A stretch of 64,000 nt of DNA from Rhyzopertha dominica (lineage: Eukaryota > Arthropoda > Insecta > Coleoptera > Bostrichidae): positions 5,766,001-5,830,000 of the forward strand of contig QCXZ01000137.1 in assembly GCA_025024175.1 (NCBI GenBank). Direction: 5' to 3'. The position numbers and the translations under genes are program-made. Of the stretch, positions 20,491 through 34,260 are shown one piece after another. The notes below the pieces were generated by a model. That model searched no databases, was not told the DNA's origin, and saw only the letters and a program-made list of their open reading frames with translations. Position 1 is the stretch's first letter. Each line of letters begins with the position of its first letter.

Positions 20491-21599
20491 CTATTAGTAT
20501 TAGTATGCACTAAGTATGGTCCATTTCTAACCTGCGTTATAATAACTACTATTAAAAGTTTCAAGAAATAACCAGCAAAACTCAAGTTTTTGTAAACACT
20601 ATGAGTTATTGCAGTAAACACGAAGAGAAACGTTATGATGTAATATGTGTCTTTGATTTGATTTTGGATTGCAAGATTTCCTTAATTGTCACCAATTGTG
20701 GAGGCAAACAAAATTATTGTTTCTATTAATTATAACTGTTCGCTAATTGTTGTAGCTAAAGTCCTCCAGACAGCTTCTGTTTTGCTTATATTTTCAATTT
20801 TAAATTGAACATAACATGAGCGCCATCTCATAGCAAACTACAGTCGATTATGTGGATGGCTGACACTATAGCTTTACATTTATCAGGCAGGCATTCTTTT
20901 TAACTTTTTTATTTAACCGAAGCTTACTTCTACGTGAAGGTAACAGACATTTCCGCCTGTAAACCTGAAACTAGAACAAAGAGTTTCTGCGCGATATAAA
21001 CAAAATTTTACATGCCGCTGATTTGAGTTCATTCATATTACCTACACAGAGGCTTACAAAACTTTATATTGCAAACTTTCGATATTGTTTGAAAGGATGC
21101 TATAAATACCTGGGCAAGTTTTTATCCAGGTATTGAACGACCTAAACGAAAGGGGAAGTTATCGGCCACACACAGCAATTCTTACAAAAGAAGCTTGAAA
21201 ACGAGATACGTATTTACAAAACAATAGCAGAAGGAGCGCGGTTTACGCTCCCGAAGCGAAGAAGGTACGAAACGAAATGAGGCAAAATTAGGCCAAATGC
21301 GTTATTACGGTGTGACGAAACGGTAAAATTATGGGGGAAGTGGTATTTAAAATTAAGGTTGCGGATACAATGAAACGGATAACCGTCTACTACTGTTTGC
21401 ATGAGCGGTGAAAGAATGATTGCCATTTACTATTAATTATTCAAGAAGAGACCAGAATCGGACAGTAAGGGCTCAAAAAATTAATAATCAATCTTTAAAG
21501 TGCTAAATGCACTCATTAACGTGTCCAGTCATAATCGATTTTCTTGTGAAGTGTCTTCTTCCAGGCTACTTGCACAGCATTGTGTCGTTAGAGTCTGCG
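20491..21599. other. unassigned stretch
   Basis: No transposon motif recognised. The piece 21100-21430 is somewhat GC-richer and apparently unique. Confidence 0.3.
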
Positions 21600-21716
21600 G
21601 AGTATGATGTAAAATAAAAGTCGTCCAGAGTAAATTTGGCTACATCTGGTCGTACATTGTCTTGTTGAAAAGTGGATTGGGGAGGAACATGCATTATTTG
21701 TTTGTGTGCTAATAAG
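21600..21716 (-). mobile_element. Tc1/mariner transposase scrap
   Basis: The minus strand reads MHVPPQSTFQQDNVRPDVAK followed by FTLDDF, the block holding the second catalytic Asp (QQDNARPHVAK in intact Tc1/mariner transposases). Only about 40 residues are recognisable. Confidence 0.65.
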
Positions 21717-22399
21717 ACCGACATTATTTGCAAAATCGACACAAAAAATGAGTTACAATGTTTAGATTTTCTTTATTCCGACTGAAATTCAGTATAAAGC
21801 TCAAAAAGTAACATCTGTTACCAGCGAAAAAAGTGTATATACGAGAAAGAAATTTAGTTCAATTTGACAACNGACGAAAGGTGCAATTGCACAAGAAGTG
21901 NTGCTATGCAATTTTTTCAATGCTATGCACAAAGGTATTGATATTTCAAAGTATGCTAAGCTTACTTCATATTTGANAACCGGATCAAAAATTATAAACC
22001 AAAGAATGTAAAGATACTGGAGAGAAACCTAATCGAGGAAATTTGGAAAAAAAAACACCGAATGAGGAATATTTACAAGTTGAGGTAGGAAATCCACGAT
22101 GTCATTATTTTAATTTATACATTAGTTTTTGATTTTGATCTCTTTAGAGGTTGCAACGATCATAAGGATCGGACGTTCTTTGAGATGCAAGGAATGAACT
22201 TGTATTAATATCAACCATGCCCAAGATATAGGCATTTACTTGTATGTACTCATATATGTAATCAGTTCCCTTTTTACCCGTTGGGTGTAAACGTATGTAG
22301 TATTTCTCGCTCGTTTACTGTCTTTTGCGCTATTTTCATGTTACATATCTTCTGCGGTTTCCCCTTCGTCTCTTTCCTTGTACTTTTGCCTCTCATACT
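21717..22399. other. unassigned AT-rich stretch
   Basis: Nothing recognised. Three ambiguous bases (near 21872, 21901 and 21977). Confidence 0.3.
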
Positions 22400-24470
22400 T
22401 ATATTGCTGACCTTCCCTAATTCATTCTGACCAGGTGCCCGAACCACATTAGTTTATTTTCTTCCATAGCTCGATTAATCGGCTCTATTAGTTCTTCTCT
22501 TATACTGTCCATTCTAGTCGCCCCTTTAACACGTCTTAAGTATTTCATCTCTGTTACTTGCAGTCTACTTAAAAGACTATCAATGAATACCCAACTTTCA
22601 CTACTATATGTTAATATTGGTCTATAAATGGTCTTGTATACCGTTATTACTGTCTTCTCACTTATTTCCTTTTTACTTATTAACGTCATATTTAGTGAGT
22701 GCTACACTTTTATTGCACTAGTGATTCTTTCATTTAATTCTTCATCCATACTTCCATTGCTTTGAATTGTAACTGCTAGGTACTGAAAAATTTTAACCTG
22801 TTCTATTCGTTTTCCTTTTATAGACATAATACTATCTTTTTGTCTTCCTTTCCTATGGCCATTGCTTTAGTCTAGCTCGTATTTATTGACATTTTACGTT
22901 TTGTTAGTTCTTTCTCCCATAACTCTACATTTTGTTGTAACTTCTCTTCGTTTTCTGCAAGGATCAACAGTTCATGCGTATTCTGCTAGCTTTACCACCT
23001 TTAATTTTCTATACCTAAATTTAACTTTGTTAACCTTGTTGTGTAAATTCCACAAATATAGCCCATTATCGTGACAAGCAGTGTTGGGTTTAACACCGTC
23101 CTACCTGGAAATCCTGTGATTCCATGTTATTGGTTCCGACAGAATTTTCTTTTGTTACTGAATAAACTTCTAAGCTTGTTATTTCTTCATACTTTCCCAG
23201 ACCACTTTTCGAGGAACGTTATCAAATACAGAATGCTAAACAGATTCCTTCTTCTTTGCATATTTTTTCAGCCATTTGTGTAATCGTAAATGTATGGTCC
23301 TGCGTGCTACGTCCCTTTCTAAACCTGTTTGTGCTTCGTGTAATTGTAGTTCCACCTTTTCTCTTAATCTTGCTTTCACTCTTTCATAAGCCCTTTAACA
23401 ATGTAATTCCTCTATAGTTCCCACATTATTTTATTGTGTCTCCTTTTTTATGTATTATATTAGTACAATTATACCCACTTTCCAGTCATCTGGTACAACT
23501 ACATGCTATATTAAATGCTTCCATGGCATATTAAATATTCTTCCATGCCATATTAAATATTTTTGTCAGCACTTTACTCCCTTCTGGTCCCGTACCTTTC
23601 AACATTTGCTGCAATAGGGTCGTGCCCCGCCGCCTTTTTTTTATTGTACGTCTCCCTCTGTTATAATGTTCCGTTGTTCCTCTTCAGCACCTTTATAATT
23701 CGTTTTTCTGTTTTCTGTACAATTTGATTCCCTTACTGAGTTAAATAGCTCTTCTAAATATTATTTCCATCTTTTCATTATTTCACTTCCTTCTGTCAGT
23801 ATTTTCGCTTGCTTGTTTTTTATCTGACCCGCAATGTATTCTTTTACTTAGTATTTTTTTTATAAAATAGTTTCTGATTTGCTTTGCCGTTTTCCTCTAT
23901 TTTCGTCCCAAATTCTTCCCAAACCTCAATTTTAGCTTCTTTTACTAATTCTTTGACTTTTATTTTCTGCTTCTTGTATCTTGTGTAATTCTGTATTGTT
24001 CCATTTACAATATATTGTTTCCATATTTATTTTTTCTTTGTTACTTGGCTTTTTATCTCCTCATTCCGCCAATGTGTCTGATTTTTTCTTTTATCTACTA
24101 AGATTTTTCCACACACTTCCCTCGCCGTGTTCACTAATATTTCCTTATGTTTCATCCAGATTAGTTCTATATCATCTTCATTTTCTACGCTATTTATTAT
24201 TTCGAACTTTTTCTCCACGACCTCTTTGTACTTGTTTGGGAGTTCATTTTTGGGTACTTTAAAAACTCTTATTGCTTCGTTTGTTCTTACTTTTGTCTTC
24301 CCATGTTTGCTGATTTCTTTCTGCATTCTTCTTTTTATTTTTCCCTTCACTAAGCAATGGTTACTATACATTTCGAACCCACATATGTGTACTCTTATAC
24401 ATAGCAAATCTGCTATACTATTTTTATCAATTATAAATATGTATGTACTCATTACGGATACGAAAACAAA
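22400..24470 (-). mobile_element. LINE (endonuclease-RT type, RTE-like tail), minus strand
   Basis: A long but decayed LINE. High to low: the end of the endonuclease (SNHCLVKGKIKRRM, about 24360-24310), the linker (24290-24040, ending THWRNEEIKSQV), KAAGHD..AANMLKGTGPEGSK (about 23640-23570), then DDxLILAENEEKLQQNVELWEK (about 22990-22910, after the catalytic YADD), and finally 22689-22417 with KTVITVYKTIYRPILTYSSE, SRLQVTEMKYLRRVKGATR and MWFGHLVRM. The EMKYLRRVKG...GHLxRM tail is typical of arthropod endonuclease-reverse transcriptases of the RTE-like group. Many frameshifts; dead. Confidence 0.8.
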
Positions 24471-26400
24471 CAGCTGAAGAAGTTTCACGATTTTGGAAGA
24501 AATTTTTTCAATCAATGCTGTAGAAGTTTGTTGAAAATACCTCAACCTGATAAAACTATCGGTGGCAGATTCTTCTTGGGATATGTGGCTGGAATATGTA
24601 CTACATAACATGTAGGCATCAACACAATTTCGAATTTTCAAAAGTGCCTTCGTTCCAGTTATACCTGACATGGAATGAGGCGTTATTTGGCAACATTGTT
24701 GACTGGGTCCAATATTACCCCTGTAAGCGTAACGGTGGTTGGAAATCTACTAAATAAAATGCTATAAATTTGAAGCTGGTATTATGAATTTTAATCCACT
24801 AGTGTATTAAAAGTAGAATTCCTAATATGGTGGTTGTGGATAAAGAAATTTTATGGATAGGAGATTGGATATTCTAATTATTGGTCTGAAAGGCATTTCC
24901 GGTTTATGTACGAGTAATTTGGATTGACCATAGATTTTGGGTGTGCTTTATTTGCTATCATGCGATTAATACAGAAGTTTTTTCTTTGTATTGTGTAGGT
25001 AGGGTTGAATTTTGCAGTAAATATTGTTGTCTCACAGTAGTTCAAGTATTATTTGTTTGAATGTAGTAATATTTATTATTAGGTCAGTTAGAGTTAAGTT
25101 GGGTTTGATTTTTTGTCTGGTTTGAGTATTGTAATTTGCAGGTTATTTCCTAAAAATATTCTAATGTTTCTATTATTAAGTCATATTATCCCTTCCTTAT
25201 TATGGTTATTGCAATTTACTTTTATATGGTTGAAATCTACAATTTATCGCTGTTTGTGTGAAAAGGATGGGAATTTTGATGATTAATAATTTTTTTTATT
25301 TAATTCAATATAAATTTATATTGGGAAGCTAAAAGAAAATAAAACCTACAAATTCCTTTAATTTACTGAAACCGAGTAACCCAAAAGGGTGACATTTTCA
25401 TACAAGCGGAGAAAGTTTCCGAATTTGTTACCTAAAACACTCCGGTTCGGTTGAGAGCTGAAATTAAAACTAGGCAAGCTAAGAACGCCCACAAAAAGCG
25501 GTCAGAGCCAAGCGAATTTTATAAATTAAATTACGAACAGCTCCCGCAGTGCGTGCCGGTGAAAGTTTAAATTCCCGGTTGTTGTATCACGTGTAATTAC
25601 GTTACCAACCCCAATGTGCCACTTCTTTGTAAAACGAGGGCGCCAGACTGTATAGTAGGTTATCTCGGTGGGCCAAATTCGCCCCGCACAAAACGGTTAA
25701 TCCGTCTGCTGGGTTACAAACGATACGCCTAGTTGTAGTTAAATCCGGTGGAACTTGTCGATGCGTTTCCGTAAACCCGTCTCGGGTGGCACGGTGTCAC
25801 GATAACACGCCTTCGACGGGTGTTGCGTCACAATCAGCCCCTTAACGCGTCTTGGCGATATCTTTTAATGTAGTGCTTCGATGCACAGTACTCCAAGGTA
25901 AACAGGGATATCTTTACACAGGGGATTCTTTGGAAATAGCACATTTTAGATTACTTTAAATAGAGGAAACGATTTTTGCATTTTCAAAAATCTTAAAACG
26001 TGATTTGAAAGTTTATTTTGGAAGGAGTCTCGCTAACAATTAGTTTTTCCTACTACCTTAACAGGAAGTAGGCCTATTCGCCTTAAATTCGGGGAGGAAA
26101 GTGACAATTTTTCTCCCTGAGGCGGTACAAATTTTATCTTCTCATCTGTCAAAATTAATAATAATAAATGCATTTATTCAGCATACATAAAAATTGTAAC
26201 CAGAACAGAAAAAAATTTAATATATATTTAGATGCAGAAATGGTTGCAATTAGAGCTGATGGATAAGGAATACGTCAGCTCAGTTCTTCCTTGCAACCAA
26301 ATGTAGGAGAGCAAAAATTAGCAAACAAACGCGCCGATTACTGAGTATTAGGCACTTGAAAAAAATTAAGAAGTAGTTAGTGCTAACAAATAAATAAATA
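24471..26400. other. non-TE stretch with CpG-rich island at 25480-25870
   Basis: No mobile-element motif. From about 25480 to 25870 the sequence becomes rich in CG words and looks unique, without an exon-like open frame. Candidate regulatory or conserved noncoding DNA. The rest is AT-rich. Confidence 0.35.
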
Positions 26401-27034
26401 AAGTACTAGATATTATAATGTTGCATTGACCACTGAGCAAAAGCTCACGAACATAGCGTAACGAGTTTATAGTATGCTGATGTAAGAGATTTATAATTAA
26501 GGAACAATATAAGAAAAATGTACTTGGGATCTTTTTAAATTTTTTTCACAAGGTATAGCGGTTCTCTATTTTTTAGTAGCTTAAGACATATATTGCAATA
26601 ATGAAGAAACTTACGTTCCTTCGTATTTAGCGAACCCAGTTCCTCAATCTTCTCAGAAACATGATCCCGTCGTCGCAGGCCATAGACAAACCTAACGCAA
26701 GAGTTTTGCAAGCGCTGTAAACGTTGACTATCATATTGAGTCAGCGCAGGTCCATATACAACATCACAGTGGTTTAGAAACCACAAAACTAAAGAATTAC
26801 ATAAGGTTACCTTAGACTGAAAGTTCAATGTATTACGACTATTATATAACCACTTCAAACTTGATATGAACCTTTTAACAATATAATTGACATGTGAAGT
26901 AAATTTTAAGTCGGTGTCAATGAATACTCCAAGGTTTTTAACTAAATTTACGGGTAAAAGCCTTGTATTATTAAGTGTTGTGTTTAACTGAGTTTGATGT
27001 TGGCTTAGCGCGGCTATACTGTTTTCCTCCACGT
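26401..27034 (-). mobile_element. LINE (CR1/jockey-like) C-terminal fragment, minus strand
   Basis: An open 165-residue stretch (27032-26535) covering NLGVFIDTDLKFTSHVNYIV, RNTLNFQSKVTLCNSLVLW, FLNHCDVVYGPALTQYDSQR and LQRLQNSCVRFVYGLRRRDH, then LNTKERKFLHYCNICLKLL. This is the RT thumb and C-terminal part of a CR1/jockey-like LINE, younger than most here as it has no internal stops. 5' truncated; the A-rich-looking 3' part decays by about 26400. Confidence 0.87.
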
Positions 27035-30000
27035 GTGAGATGATGTATGAAGTTGTGTAGCGATTTAGTATCTCTTCACTTATTATTTTCTATTATTTTT
27101 TTCATCTTATTCTCTTACGGGTGTTTGCGTTACTGTTGGCAATGTTCTGAACGCATATACGGTAGCTCCGTCTTGCTAGATTTTTTATACACTTGTCTAG
27201 ATACACAGAACTATTTCACCGTAACAACAATCACGATAATTATGAACTTAAAATCTTAGATTTTGGAATAATTATTCGATTCCTGTTAACGTTGCTGTTT
27301 CTTGATGGTATCGACGCTTTGAGTGATTATGTGCTTATCCATTCGTTCGCTGGAACTCTAGATCGGGAGATATTACCCTACCGGAACTTTTCTCGTCTTG
27401 TTTCTTTTGTTTTCTATACATTGGAGCTTCTTTAGGATTATCCCTTTTTTGTGGCTGGACTTGTTTCCATGTTTCCTTGGTTTCTGTACAATTATTTCGC
27501 GCTGCTATAGTGCTTTCTTACTGCTGCTTTCTGTTCTTGCAACTATGGTTTCTTCTTTCATCTTTTCTTTTTTTAGAGTGTTACCACGCATCTTCTTCTT
27601 TTTATATGATTTAGAGACTGTAGTATGTCATCTGTTACTGTCTTCAATTTTAGTTTCAAACTTTTCTTATAATTCCCTCTTTGTGTCCTCATGTAAGTTA
27701 ACTACATGGAAAGTAATAATATCGTTGCTTCTCGATACTGCTTTTAAATTACACTTCATTCGTTTATGGGAATTGAGGGTTCGGCATACCCCAGTGACCA
27801 TACATAATTAACAAGGTTTGGTGATACTGCTTACACCTACACCCTAGAAGTGTAGGTGTAGGAGGCAGATACATGTCATAGCAATTCATATATCATGTAT
27901 TCGTAATAACTACGTTTTTATGAGGCAGTAGGATACTAAACTGCCGTTAAATATTACATCAAAAGCAGGAAGACACGTGAAATGTGAAAAAATATTGCGT
28001 CGTGAGATATTCGTGGTTCTTTAGATGTGAAAGAAGTAATATTTGGCCATTTCATTACTTTGTTTCGTTATGTTATAGATGGACCACTACTACATAACGT
28101 GTCAATCGTGGTTTCAAAACATGCCTACTGCGTCAAAATATTCAGAACTACAAAAATGCATATTTTGGCATGTATCGTTTAATTCGCAATGAAAAAGCTG
28201 CCTAAGATCTAATTTCGAAATGAAACGCTGTACTAATAATTTGTAGAAACAATATTCTGTTTTTTCATAACTCTAAATAAAGTCGAATGCGCAAAATTTC
28301 GTTTCTTCTTAAATATCTCCGAAAGTAAACAAAATTTTGAGTTAGCGTAATTTATTTAAATTCTAATAGGAAATCAAAATGTACAATGTCTAGTGGTTTA
28401 TTTCAATAATCTTTTATTTTCCTACAAAATACGCAAGTTTTCATACCCGGCGCTTCGGTGCCTTTGAACTGTATCGTATTCCATCAAGTTGCCCGGGAAC
28501 TCAATAAATTACCCCGCCTTATTACACATTCAGAAACTTGCCGAAAGCGGATTTTATTTCCTTGTAATCAAACAGTGACCCAAATTTTGTTCTGCATAAT
28601 TAATATAAACGCCTATTCGCTATTGATGAACGCTACCGCGCAAAATGGCAAATTGCTCGTATAATTAACTGTATAACCGCCATGCTATACAATCAACTAC
28701 CTTTTTTTGCCTTCTGGTTAAGTTTTCAGTACACTTAACTTGGGAACTCCAAAATTACAGACTGATAGCTAACATTTGTAATTGCTCTAAATTGTTTAAA
28801 TACATTTTACCATTTGCCAAAACGACTCTAACTTATGTAAATTTAGAAAGCCTCTGCTAGAGGATAATTTTTATCAAGATATTAATACCTTGGCCGACTA
28901 TATTTAATAATGAAGCTACTGCCTTCAGTTACCGAAATGCTAACCTTCCTGTACTTTATGAGCTGTCATTTCTGCGTGCTTTAGCATTAACTTTTTTATT
29001 TTCTGTAAGTTGAAGTGTATCCTGTTGGAAATTATTCTTATTATACTATATAAGCATTGGACTCTACCATACTAGTAATGCTGCACATTAGAAAAAAACA
29101 GACCAAGAATTCATCAGTGCAAAAAAAGATGTGAAGGTGCCCGAAATCCAAATTTAAATGATTCGTCACTAATTCGTGTTTAATGGCATCCATACTAAAT
29201 TGCTCTGCACCCGGGGCAACATACAAAAAGCAATGGGAACCGCCAACAGCTATCGGAACATCAATACCTCACTAAAAGCTCTGAATTAATTGTTGTGGGA
29301 TCCTTTTTTATTTTGCCCTACAAAAAGTTCGATGTGAGTGTATCGTGGGCTGAACGTTTGGGAATCAAATTTTGGATTGAATACATCAAAGTGCTTGCAA
29401 TTGCGGAAGCCTTTTATTGTGCAATTCATTTGATGAAGATATTTAACTGCGTATTTCACCAATGGAAGTGGTTATATGGCAATTAATAGCCTAAAAAGAT
29501 GTAAATCGCATATTTTATCATATTCGCTCACTGATAGACAAAAACAAGTAATCATAACAGGTTTATATTAAAAAAAAATCTCCAGGAAAATGAAATACTA
29601 GGTGAATAGAGAATCTAATATCCGTTTGCAAACAAGTAACGTTAAAATTTAACAAAGCTGTGTTTTGCAGAAGGCACATTTTTGTTACTTATGTGCAAAG
29701 TTTCATAAAATTAGTAACAGCAATAAAATTCACAAAATTCCTAGCAAACAATCCAAAAAACTGACAAATTAGTGAAGTTCATGAAAACGTTGCGCCATCC
29801 AAGAGCTATTTTGTGTATCAGAAAATGATTAAATTCAGAGCAAAATTCAAATATTAGACAAAATTTTATTTTTGAAAATGTAATTCTAACATGCACGGGT
29901 ATTGCAAGGATGTATGTATATTTTTATATTCATCAAAAGCATCATTTCTGTGATAATAAAATAAAACATTTTTCTGGAAATGAAACTAATTGTTATGGAT

Positions 30001-30439
30001 GTTGTACCTTTTTTCACTGCTACTTGATGATCTTTCCGTTAAGCAAATGTCTTATTATTAATAGTGATGGAGTGGTAGTACATACCAATCATTCTTCCAG
30101 GATATTTATTTTCAGTTTAATTTTTTTTTAATTTTACATTTAAAATTAATCTATACTGTTTACTCCTTTAATATTGGCACTTGTTAAAGGAACATTATCT
30201 TGGCCATTATCAAATGAATTACTTATTATAGTCATTTGGCTGTTCTTATAAATTATGTAGGAGCGGAAGAAAACGCGATCACGATATCATCAATTAACTG
30301 AATGATGTTTTTTGGTTACTAATGATTAATAGTGAAAGAAAACAATATTGGGTTTATTTTTTTTGTATATATTTTCTTCTTAATCTGTTTTTATATACCG
30401 CTGTTCAGAGAAATTTAAATTCTCAAATGGGGGTAGTTT
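27035..30439. other. long unassigned AT-rich region
   Basis: No convincing coding motif on either strand. 28440-28680 is a slightly more balanced, apparently unique patch. Open frames at 27047-27811 are low-complexity, hydrophobic readings of T-rich DNA and are not called. Confidence 0.35.
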
Positions 30440-30725
30440 GATGCAATGGAACGCGTCACTGTAGCGGATTAATGTGCGTATATCAAAATTCAAACATTGC
30501 GCGAAGAAACGGTTGCCGAAATTCACGGTGCGTTACAGGAAGTTTACCAGGAGTGAATACTTCGACAGTAACTTGATGGAGTAAGCGTTCCAAAACGTTG
30601 GACTAGTGTTAAAGTCGACCACAGAAGTTGGAGACCACATACTGCTACCGACAACACTTTTGCTGCTATTGTTGTTACAATAATGGAAGCAGACCGCATG
30701 GACAAACAAGCANTAGACAAATACC
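30440..30725 (+). mobile_element. mariner-type transposase N-terminal scrap
   Basis: Plus strand reads MERVTVAD, YIKIQTLREETVAEIHGALQ, then a shifted STVTxW-like stretch. This matches the N-terminal helix-turn-helix of SETMAR-like/mariner transposases (MERVxVADQRxYIKIExLRGxxxxEIHxALxEV). Only the N-terminal third is present and it contains stops. Confidence 0.6.
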
Positions 30726-33302
30726 AAAAGACAAATGTATTTGTCTTCTTTGTAAAAAATTTAAATTCATGATTCCAAAAGTGTAGACTTAGTTGCAATT
30801 TTTAAAAATATCTTTGTGCACAGAAATTTTGACATGTCCCTTGTACATCCAAAGAGCTGTAGAGATAGACAAATACAAACAAAAATACAAAATTAACTAA
30901 TAAAATAAAAACAGCAGCTCAAGTATTTGACAGACACGATTAGTCTGGTAGATGAGCCTCGGCCAAAAATCTGTTGCTGTAATATACATTTTTAGATTAT
31001 TTCGGAGACTGATAAAGTAAATGTAATAGACAGAAGTGAAGCACACAGAGCAAGAAAAAAAACTTTCTGAAAGGTCGTGAAAGAGCATAATACAGAGAGA
31101 CGGTAAAGCTTTGGATAAGATTCAGAATAAGGGTTATTTGCAAAATGCTGAAACAGGTAAAATAATATTAAGAGATAAATAAAATAGGGCAGCCTGGCTC
31201 TATGACGAAGATATGACGTCATGAAATGTTTTTTAAACCAATCATACACGTGTCAACCTAAGGAATTTAACTATATTCGCATAAAGACAGTCAAAATGGG
31301 CATAAATGCAAATATGTTTATTAAAAGTCCATGAAAAAAGATTCCAGCATCTGTAGATTATGAATCCCTTCAGTTTCATTACAATCTACGAATGACAACT
31401 TTTTGTCTATTAATACTAGTTCACGTTTTTGCTATTTCTTGATTACTTCAAGATAATCAAGAAGTCGTTACTCCAGTCGGAAGGAANATAAAGTACAAGC
31501 AGGTTAATTAGATAAGCAAAGAGCTGATATTATAATATGGGTATTAAAAAGATGTAGTGAAATTAGAACGCAATTTAGCTCACCAGGATTACATGTTGAT
31601 AAAGGACAGAAAATGATAAATATAAATAAAAATAAATAAACTAGTTTTGATCTGCCTGTATAAATCTAATCTTATACCAGCTAAATTAACTCACTGATTA
31701 TATAACATATTAGCGACAATTACAACCTTAATTTAAATACGATTTATTTTATTGCAAGACTTATAGAGATGTTGCAAGATCTTGCTTATTTTTGCAAAAT
31801 TTCTTGCACCAGACAAGATCATGATCAAGAAAAATGCCAGCTCTTATAATGATTGTATATATTCCATATATGATTCTATTTTTGTGGCCTCTTTCGATAA
31901 AATCTTGATAAAAAAATAAATAAATGCGTACTGCAGGCTGGATATATCGTAGTCGAACGTATTTTCGAAGATAAATTTGTTGTCACCCAAATATGAAGAA
32001 TATGTATAATTACAAAGCGGTTACGTTCCATCGAAAACAGTTTCATTTCGTTGCGGATGACGCAAGACGGGGTTACCTATACTTGTGCAGCGAAATAATA
32101 CGATTGTCACACTCTAGCACGAAACATTGTATCGTATATAATATTACCAATAACATGACAGGACAGACGCGGATATCGCATGACACGTACGCTTCTGTGA
32201 TTGAAACTTCCGCAGAAAGATGTTTCCATTGAGATAAACGAGTGCGACGTGCTGGTTAAGTGCGTTGCTCTCTAGAAGCTTTGCTGTTCGATTCGCGTTC
32301 TAAATATTGGCATTCAGCGGAGAAATTAATTCGGTCCGTGTCGTTTCAGTACCTCCCCATAGAGCTGGAGCTGCCTTGTCTTGAGAGAAGAAGGCAGGCA
32401 CTCTGGCGAAAGTTTTATTATAAAATATCCCTCTTAATATAAGTTTTGTTAAAATTACTTTCGGTAAGACTTTAAAATTTTTAAAGGTATGGTATAGAGA
32501 GTGCAGGTACCCCAAAAGTACGCAACAAGAAAGTTTCTCTAAACAAGAGTCAATCGAAATCCTTGGAAGCTAAAGCTGTAAAACATTTGCAGTCCGGGTT
32601 TAATTGCTTGCATTTGCAGTTAAGTAACGATCATCTACACGAAATGGTCTATCTACAACTTTATTCAAACCGTTAAAAAGCTACAAAATTGTTAGTAAAA
32701 CAGAACTGAAGCAGATAAAGGTCGAATTAAGTAATCCTATAAACGAACTAGATATATTAATTGCAGAAGCTTGTAATGGGGGCTTTCGTTTCTTTTTACA
32801 AATATTTGTAAGGAAAGTTGTGAAAACACTTGAGCCACAAATATTGCAATAACAAAAGGTCCAGTATGGACGAAAAGCTTGCTGTCATGTTTTATAAACG
32901 AAAGACAGGAACTAAAAGTTCCATAACCGCTGTAGACAATATTTCATATTAATGTCGAAGGATCTTTCTGATATTTTGATAAAGAAAGATAAAACATCTT
33001 TGGCCTTAAATTAAATTCGGCTAATTATTTGAAAATACTTGAAATTCTTCGACAGTTACACTGAAATTTAAGGAATAAAAACAAAATGAAATAATAAATA
33101 ACAAAGCTTGTACTATTTACATTTTAAAAAGTATTATTTCTACATTATTAAATTACATTTTGGTCACTTAAAAAAATCACTGTTATCGTATGTTTCATCA
33201 CCGTCGCCAAGTTGAATTATTAATTCCACCACCAGTCGTTTCCTGTAAAAAATTATTTTATCACATGATACACACAGTTAGACTAACTGTGAAATAAACG
33301 AT
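30726..33302. other. unassigned stretch
   Basis: No gene recognised. A 10-bp perfect hairpin (TTCTTGATTA/TAATCAAGAA, 31436-31463) is present. 31985-32440 is less AT-rich and possibly unique. Ambiguous bases near 30713 and 31487. Confidence 0.3.
33274..33292. repeat. 19-bp perfect palindrome
   Basis: CACAGTTAG-A-CTAACTGTG, a perfect inverted repeat with a one-base centre, immediately left of the foldback MITE. Confidence 0.8.
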
Positions 33303-33547
33303 GTTACTGTCACAATTAAGTAAAATTTATTCAGATTTCGGTTTACAGTCAATCATGCCTATTCTGCTTACACACGCCGAATATGTTGATATATGGTAAT
33401 TGTGTACGATACGGCAAGAAAACGCTTTTCATATTCTTTAGAAACAGCTGATACCGTATTGGGCATATTCAACGTGCGTAAGCACACTAGGCACGATTGA
33501 CATCAGTTAACAGGAATCTAAATAAATTTTTGTGACAGTAATAGCGT
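33303..33547. mobile_element. foldback MITE (~245 bp)
   Basis: The two halves are inverted relative to one another. 33303-33383 starts GTTACTGTCACAATTAAG and includes GTCAATCATGCCTA. 33470-33547 is its imperfect reverse complement, ending TTGTGACAGTAATAGC. Weaker inverted similarity continues toward the centre. Non-coding; family unknown. Confidence 0.75.
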
Positions 33548-33899
33548 TTGTGTCATTTGTCCTAGCCTTGCTGATGTTAATCTTAACGGCATACAAAAAC
33601 AGTAACTTTTTTGTGCAATAAGAATGCAGGATATCAAAACTTAGGTCAGAACCGTGAAACCAATAAGGGATGAAACTGAGAAGAAAAGGGTAACTACCCG
33701 TAAGTTTTCTACCCCTCAGAGAATGTAAGAAAATGAAAATGTGTCTGAAATCAGGCCCTTCTGTAGCTAAGACGATCTCCGGAATTTCAAATTTGAATAT
33801 TTCTAGATTACATAGACATTTCAGAAAAAGTGGTTGTTTAATTACAACTTCTAAGGGTTGTATCTCTGAAATGGAGCGCTTTAGGGTATAAGTTGATAC
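33548..33899. other. unassigned, possibly decayed Tc1 upstream part
   Basis: No clear motif. The following Tc1 fragment is in the same orientation, so this may be its eroded front half. Confidence 0.3.
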
Positions 33900-34260
33900 C
33901 AGTTTTTTTAAATTGCTCCATTTACACTGATAGGATCGGTCAAGAGTGGTTTCCGAGAAATAATATTGAATTATTGCCATGCCCTGCAGGTAGTCCTGAC
34001 TTAAATCCTGTGGAGAATCATGGAGTTTGCTGATAAAGCGCATGTACAAAAAAATTGAGACCCTACAACATAAATGAATTGTGGGCAGTTGTTGAAAGCT
34101 AAAAATAATTAAAGAATGAAAATTATTTCCAAATTTTAATTGCGTCCATGCCTAATAACAGCCTAAATAAAGTACTGAAGCTAAGGAGTAATGCCAAACA
34201 TTATATAATTATCTTAATCTTTTAATTTTTGCGATTAAAGTTTGACTCCTTAGTTGTTCT
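33900..34260 (+). mobile_element. Tc1-like transposase C-terminal relic
   Basis: Plus-strand reading includes NNIELLPCPAGSPDLNPVEN (33970-34020), the block with the third catalytic Glu (SPDLNPIEN), then KRMYKK and an ELWAVVE-like stretch. The order matches the Tc1 C-terminus. Stops and frame changes; dead. Confidence 0.72.

Noticed and set aside
21214..21426. Minus-strand 70-codon frame
   Set aside because: No motif, no homology recognised, sits in a GC-shifted patch that lengthens chance frames.
27047..27811. Three consecutive hydrophobic open frames on the plus strand
   Set aside because: T-rich DNA gives Phe/Leu-rich readings resembling membrane proteins; no conserved motif, no splice or start support.
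31985..32442. Two plus-strand frames in a less AT-rich patch
   Set aside because: No recognisable domain, no splice-site support; listed only as unassigned DNA.
33507..34049. 180-codon minus-strand open frame
   Set aside because: It runs antisense to the recognisable Tc1 C-terminus and across the MITE end, so it is incidental.
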